This document shows, piece after piece, positions 60,561-64,000 of a stretch of DNA of 64,000 nucleotides. Position 1 is the stretch's first letter. Each line of letters starts with the position of its first letter. Position numbers and translations under genes: made by a program. The stretch spans positions 676,918-740,917 of the forward strand of contig JAVYKX010000001.1 in the NCBI GenBank assembly GCA_038741495.1, written 5' to 3'. Origin of the DNA: Thermofilum sp. Lineage in GTDB: Archaea; Thermoproteota; Thermoprotei; Thermofilales; Thermofilaceae. The notes below the pieces were generated by a model. It was not told where the DNA came from. It saw only the letters and a program-made list of their open reading frames with translations, and ran no database searches.

Positions 60561-60781
60561 CGCTCCTCCCTGGAGGCCCTAACCGCCTGGATAATCTCCT
60601 CGTCGCTGAGCTTCGAGAGCGTTCTCCTAGCCTCAGCTAGTGATTTAACTAGAAGCTCTCGCTCCCTTCTCTCAACCTCCTCCTCAAGGGCTCTTCTAAC
60701 TACTTCGCTCACGTTGATGTTCAGCTCTTTCACCTTCCTCTTAAGCTCCCTGCTCAGCCTCACGGTTATAATCTCCGTCAT
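60557..60781 (-). CDS. Antitoxin (VapB) of the PIN toxin
   Basis: 74 residues from ATG 60779-60781. A TATA box GCTTATATACGG (about 60805-60816, minus) lies about 25 bp before this ATG, so I prefer it over the upstream ATG at 60802. TEIITVRLSRELKRKVKELN and VSEVVRRALEEEVERRER form the RHH-type domain and helix. Confidence 0.9.
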   Translation of the reverse strand: MTEIITVRLSRELKRKVKELNINVSEVVRRALEEEVERRERELLVKSLAEARRTLSKLSDEEIIQAVRASREER

Positions 60782-60877
60782 TACATCAAACGTAATACGC
60801 ACACCGTATATAAGCTTTTAGCAGCTGCGTTGAGGAAACCTAGTGCCTCAGTCAAGGGCGCTCCGGGGCCTCCACCT

Positions 60878-61489
60878 TTAGGTGAATTCGACTCCGGAGG
60901 CTTTTCTCACGATAGTGCCGCGATAGAGGAAGCTGATCTGCCTCAAGGCAGCGTAGTAGTCGAACTCGTTGAGCGCGCTGACCGCGTCCATCGGGACGTA
61001 GACCCGGAACCACCTGAGCGCGGCGCTGCCCGCAGTGTGGAGGACGCAGATGTTCGCCACTGTGCCCGTCACAACAAGGTTCGAGATTCTGTAGGCTCTC
61101 AGCAGGTCCTCCAGCGGGGTCCCGTAGAAGCCGTCGTACCTCGTCTTCTGAACCACGATGTCGCCCGGCTGCGGCTTCAGCTCTTCGACGATCTCCCAGC
61201 CCCATGTCCCGGCCTTGACGTGCTCACCCCAGATGCTGAACTCGGGGTCGCCCTCGTAGTGCGTATCCTGCGTGTAGAATATTCTCACCCCCTTGGCTCT
61301 AGCCCTGGCGAGGAGCTGCTTGATCGGCTCCACGGTGGCCGCCGCGGTGGGTACGACGAGCTTGCCTCCAGGCTTCACGAAGTCGTTCTGCATATCTACA
61401 ACGATGATCGCTGTCTCGCGAGCGGGGAGCTCTACCCTCTCAACAACAGGGATCTCGGGGACCTCGAGCCTGAGGCCGCCCATCTTCAC
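60878..61489 (-). CDS. Isochorismatase/nicotinamidase-family hydrolase
   Basis: 203 residues from GTG (ATG 61483 is an alternative). The cysteine-hydrolase triad is complete: Asp32 in IIVVDMQNDFV, Lys115 in VVQKTRYDGFYG, Cys148 in GTVANICVLHTA. The archaeal nicotinamidases have an Asp-x-His metal site; here QDTHYEGDPEF is the equivalent. Reaction (nicotinamide to nicotinate or an isochorismatase-like hydrolysis) is not decidable from this. Confidence 0.88.
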   Translation of the reverse strand: MKMGGLRLEVPEIPVVERVELPARETAIIVVDMQNDFVKPGGKLVVPTAAATVEPIKQLLARARAKGVRIFYTQDTHYEGDPEFSIWGEHVKAGTWGWEIVEELKPQPGDIVVQKTRYDGFYGTPLEDLLRAYRISNLVVTGTVANICVLHTAGSAALRWFRVYVPMDAVSALNEFDYYAALRQISFLYRGTIVRKASGVEFT

Positions 61490-61539
61490 CGCCGTGCTGA
61501 GACGCGGGGAGCTAAAAAACTACCTCTTCCCGGGGAGCT

Positions 61540-62391
61540 CTAGTAGGCGCCGAGGCCGCCCGTCTTCTTCAGGTTCCCCTCCACGGCTTTCAGGAGCGCT
61601 ACGCCGAGAGCGATGAGTCCTAGCGTGTAAGTCAGGAGGACGGCCCACTCTAGGGCTGGCGGTAGGAGTGCCGGGTACTCCATCGCGTAGAACCTGAGCA
61701 GGTCGGCGACGTAGGTGAAGGGTACGGCGAGGGCGATGCTGCGCAGCGGCTCAGGCAGGTTCGAGACAGGGTAGAAGATCCCGCAGAGGCCGAGGAAGAC
61801 GAACTGCAGCACGTTGTTCAGCGGGCCTACGTTCTTGAAGCGGAAGACAAGCGCCCCGTAGACGAGGCCGAAGCCTAGGGCGGTGAGCATCCCGGTCAGC
61901 AGCACTGCTACGACTCCGAGCGGGCTTCTGAGCACCACATCCACGCCGAAGAGCGCTTTGAAGAAAGCGTAGACGTAGAGTATGCCGATCGATAGGCTGA
62001 TCATCCTGGGGTAGACGCTCCTCGAGAAGAGGATGGCTCGGTTAGCGTTCGTAACCATCAAGAACTCGAGAGTGCCGAGCTGCTGCTCCCTTCTGATCGC
62101 CATGCCGAAGGACCACAAGCCGGCGGCGACGAAATCCCAGAGGATGTAGCCCCAGAAGAAGAAGTTAAGCATCACAGGGTTGCTCCACTGCTCCCTTGGG
62201 AGGAACAAGAGGACAGGCGTGACGAACAGCACCAGCCAGGCAGGTGTGGCAATGATGTCCGAGATCAGCCACGCAATGTACCTGAAGTGGACTTTCACCC
62301 CTGCCTCGACCGCCGCCCGCACCTCCAGGAGGAGGCGGTGAAAGCCCGCAGTTCTAGTGCTTGGATAGCTCTCCCTTCCTCCTCGCTTCAT
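61540..62391 (-). CDS. ABC-2 type transporter permease
   Basis: 283 residues, six TM helices. IRREQQLGTLEFLMVTNANR is the E-loop region and GLCGIFYPVSNLPEPLRSIA the conserved motif of ABC2_membrane proteins. It overlaps the next upstream permease by 38 nt and probably forms a heterodimer with it. Likely exports lipid, polysaccharide or drug. Confidence 0.88.
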   Translation of the reverse strand: MKRGGRESYPSTRTAGFHRLLLEVRAAVEAGVKVHFRYIAWLISDIIATPAWLVLFVTPVLLFLPREQWSNPVMLNFFFWGYILWDFVAAGLWSFGMAIRREQQLGTLEFLMVTNANRAILFSRSVYPRMISLSIGILYVYAFFKALFGVDVVLRSPLGVVAVLLTGMLTALGFGLVYGALVFRFKNVGPLNNVLQFVFLGLCGIFYPVSNLPEPLRSIALAVPFTYVADLLRFYAMEYPALLPPALEWAVLLTYTLGLIALGVALLKAVEGNLKKTGGLGAY

Positions 62392-63202
62392 CCTCCCACC
62401 TCGAGTAGAAGAACCTGCCCAGCGCGAGGTAGCCGAGAGCTAGTGCGGACATCAGCACCAGCCTCTGCCAGAGCTCGAGCTGGAGGGGGACGCCGGCGAC
62501 AACCCCCTTCAGGATGGTGGCAGCGTGAGCTGTCGGCAAGGCTTCAGCTACGAGCTGCACGATTCTCGGGAAGATTTCCAGCGGGTAGTAGAAGCCGGAG
62601 AGCGCTGCGACGAAAGAGTTCACGACGCTGGCGGCCGCCCACACCTCCTTGAAGCGCACAGTGAGCGCTGCGATGACGAGCCCGAGCCCAGCTAGAGGGA
62701 GCAGCGCTAGGAGTATCACAGCTGCGGCTAGCGCCCACTCGGCTGGGGAGAGGAGAGACCCCTGCCACGCAACCACCGCGGCGATATCCACGGCGAAGAC
62801 TAGTATCGTGAGGATCGAGTAGGCCAGGGAGTGGAGGAGCCACAGCGCTACAGCGCTGTTCGGGGTGAGGTAGTGGAGCTCGAAAGTCCCCATGAGCTGC
62901 TCCTCCCTGATTATCGCGCTCGTGTTCTCGATGACGATCATGCTGGCGATCATCAGCACACCACCCAGAGTAATGTAGAGGAGGGGGCTGCTGGAGCCCG
63001 TGTTGGCTTGAAAGTTGGAGAGCGCCAGCGGCCCCGAGACAGCGTAGCCTATACCGATGAACAAGCCCGAAATCATGAAGGGCAGCGTGACAAGCAGGAC
63101 TAAGCTCCCAACGTAGCGGAACGTGATCTTGAGCTCCTTAGACACCACCCCGACGAGGACAAGGAAGGGGCCCAGCCTAGCCTTGCTTTTCAAGCCTTTC
63201 AC
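62354..63202 (-). CDS. ABC-2 type transporter permease
   Basis: 282 residues, six TM helices. IREEQLMGTFELHYLTPNSA and ALSGFYYPLEIFPRIVQLVA are the matching family blocks. It overlaps the ATPase stop by 26 nt. Paralogous to the neighbouring permease. Confidence 0.88.
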   Translation of the reverse strand: MKGLKSKARLGPFLVLVGVVSKELKITFRYVGSLVLLVTLPFMISGLFIGIGYAVSGPLALSNFQANTGSSSPLLYITLGGVLMIASMIVIENTSAIIREEQLMGTFELHYLTPNSAVALWLLHSLAYSILTILVFAVDIAAVVAWQGSLLSPAEWALAAAVILLALLPLAGLGLVIAALTVRFKEVWAAASVVNSFVAALSGFYYPLEIFPRIVQLVAEALPTAHAATILKGVVAGVPLQLELWQRLVLMSALALGYLALGRFFYSRWEDEARRKGELSKH

Positions 63203-64000
63203 CCGTGAGTGTGATAAACACGTCCTCCAGCGTAGGCTCCAGGCTCCTCATGCTCACCAGCCTAGCACCGCTCGAGATCAGGGCCGAGAGGACTTCCCTA
63301 GGCATCTCGTCCCCCTGGTACACTACCCGAACCTCGTAGAGACCGGCGGCGGGGTCCTTAATGCTTGCAGCAGCGCCCACAACCCCCTCCACTCTCCTGA
63401 GCTTTGCCGCGATCTCCCCGTCCTGGAGGAAAGCTTCCAGCTCGAGCACCCTATGCTGGGAGACACGTGCTTTGAGCTCCGCTGGAGTGCCTACCGCGAT
63501 GATCGCACCCTTGTTGATGATAGCGATGCGGTCGCAGAGCATATCCGCCTCGAACATGTTGTGAGTAGTCAGGAGCACCGTCTTCCCCTCCTCCCTCAGC
63601 TGCAGCACTACTTCCCGAACTTTCCTGGCAGCGTAGGGGTCTAGCCCGATCGTCGGCTCGTCGAGGAACAGGATCGGGGGGTCATGCAGAAGCGCTCTGG
63701 CGATGTTCAGCTTCGACTTCATCCCCGTGCTGTACTCTTCGACGAGGCGGTCAGCATCACCCTGAAGGTCCAGGAGCTCGAGGAGGTACCTGATCCTCTC
63801 CTTAGCGTAGCTCGGCTCAAGGTGGTAGAGGCGGGCAAAGTACATGAGGTTCTCGCGCCCACTCAGCTTCCAGTAGAAGCCCCGGTCGCTGTAAAGACTC
63901 ACACCGATGCTCTCCCGCACCTTCCCCGGCTCCTCGACGACGTTAAAGCCATTCACCCACGCTTCCCCCTCGTCGGGGAGCAGCAGCGTGCTGAGAATCT
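63177..64000 (-). CDS. ABC transporter ATPase (ABC-2 type exporter; 5' end outside window)
   Basis: The frame is open to the right edge, starting ILSTLLLPDEGEAWVNGFNV, so the Walker A part is missing. Signature EYSTGMKSKLNIARALL, Walker B ILFLDEPTIGLDP and switch TTHNMFEADMLCDR are present, followed by a C-terminal domain of about 80 residues. Likely drives the two permeases downstream. Confidence 0.9.
   Translation of the reverse strand, partial: ILSTLLLPDEGEAWVNGFNVVEEPGKVRESIGVSLYSDRGFYWKLSGRENLMYFARLYHLEPSYAKERIRYLLELLDLQGDADRLVEEYSTGMKSKLNIARALLHDPPILFLDEPTIGLDPYAARKVREVVLQLREEGKTVLLTTHNMFEADMLCDRIAIINKGAIIAVGTPAELKARVSQHRVLELEAFLQDGEIAAKLRRVEGVVGAAASIKDPAAGLYEVRVVYQGDEMPREVLSALISSGARLVSMRSLEPTLEDVFITLTGERLEKQG

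Noticed and set aside
60830-61543. 237-codon plus-strand open frame
   Set aside because: Antisense to the isochorismatase-family gene with intact Asp/Lys/Cys triad.

Overview
The window looks like a chromosomal segment of a hyperthermophilic, heterotrophic crenarchaeon. A Thermofilum-like member of the Thermoproteota is my best guess, inferred rather than proven. The DNA is GC-rich. Many starts are GTG or TTG, and TATA boxes often sit 20-35 bp before start codons, so many mRNAs would be leaderless or short-leadered. Archaeal families include TrmB, XPD helicase, NurA-HerA, a split ADP-forming acyl-CoA synthetase subunit, DUF211, DUF234 ATPases, an AmrS-type radical SAM enzyme and numerous VapBC and HEPN/MNT pairs. 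No rRNA, tRNA, CRISPR array or complete insertion sequence was seen.

Layout. 1-2.3 kb: a partial FMN reductase, an RHH/aspartic-protease-like pair and a HEPN/MNT pair. 2.8-12.7 kb: a disaccharide phosphorolysis operon (HAD phosphatase/phosphoglucomutase, GH65, TrmB regulator) convergent with a six-gene dipeptide-family ABC operon. Both promoters carry the same palindrome, CTACT-N4-AGTAG, so the transporter probably imports the sugar that GH65 splits, under the control of the neighbouring TrmB protein. 13.3-28.7 kb: subtilase, DUF234 ATPases, SppA-type protease fusion, broken VapBC genes, a secreted protein interrupted by TAG, a GH3 glucosidase, tandem YjbQ-like proteins, a methyltransferase and a DUF554 protein. 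28.8-43.2 kb: a sugar ABC importer without its own ATPase, a DUF973-like protein, an XPD helicase, then a cell-surface cluster (metallophosphoesterase, GATase-like anchored protein, binding protein, double permease, ATPase). 43.3-53 kb: VapBC pairs, radical SAM enzyme, truncated acyl-CoA synthetase subunit, DUF211-VIT1 pair, SpoIIM-like and Fe-S proteins, a FAD enzyme and a scrambled VapBC remnant. 53-64 kb: an unusual AAA+ ATPase, a hydrogenase-maturation-type peptidase, a CARF-wHTH regulator divergent from a zinc-finger ORF-NurA-HerA operon, another VapBC, an isochorismatase-family hydrolase and an ABC-2 exporter that runs off the end.

Themes. Sugar capture at the membrane (three binding-protein ABC systems, GH65, GH3) dominates. 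Toxin-antitoxin loci are dense (seven), and four vapC copies carry single-base gains in short A/T runs while nearly all long genes are intact. Most interesting are the shared operator, the RHH-retropepsin pair, the CARF/NurA-HerA neighbourhood, the paired YjbQ-like paralogues, the surface cluster with matching Pro/Gln linkers, and the VapBC locus apparently split by inversion.
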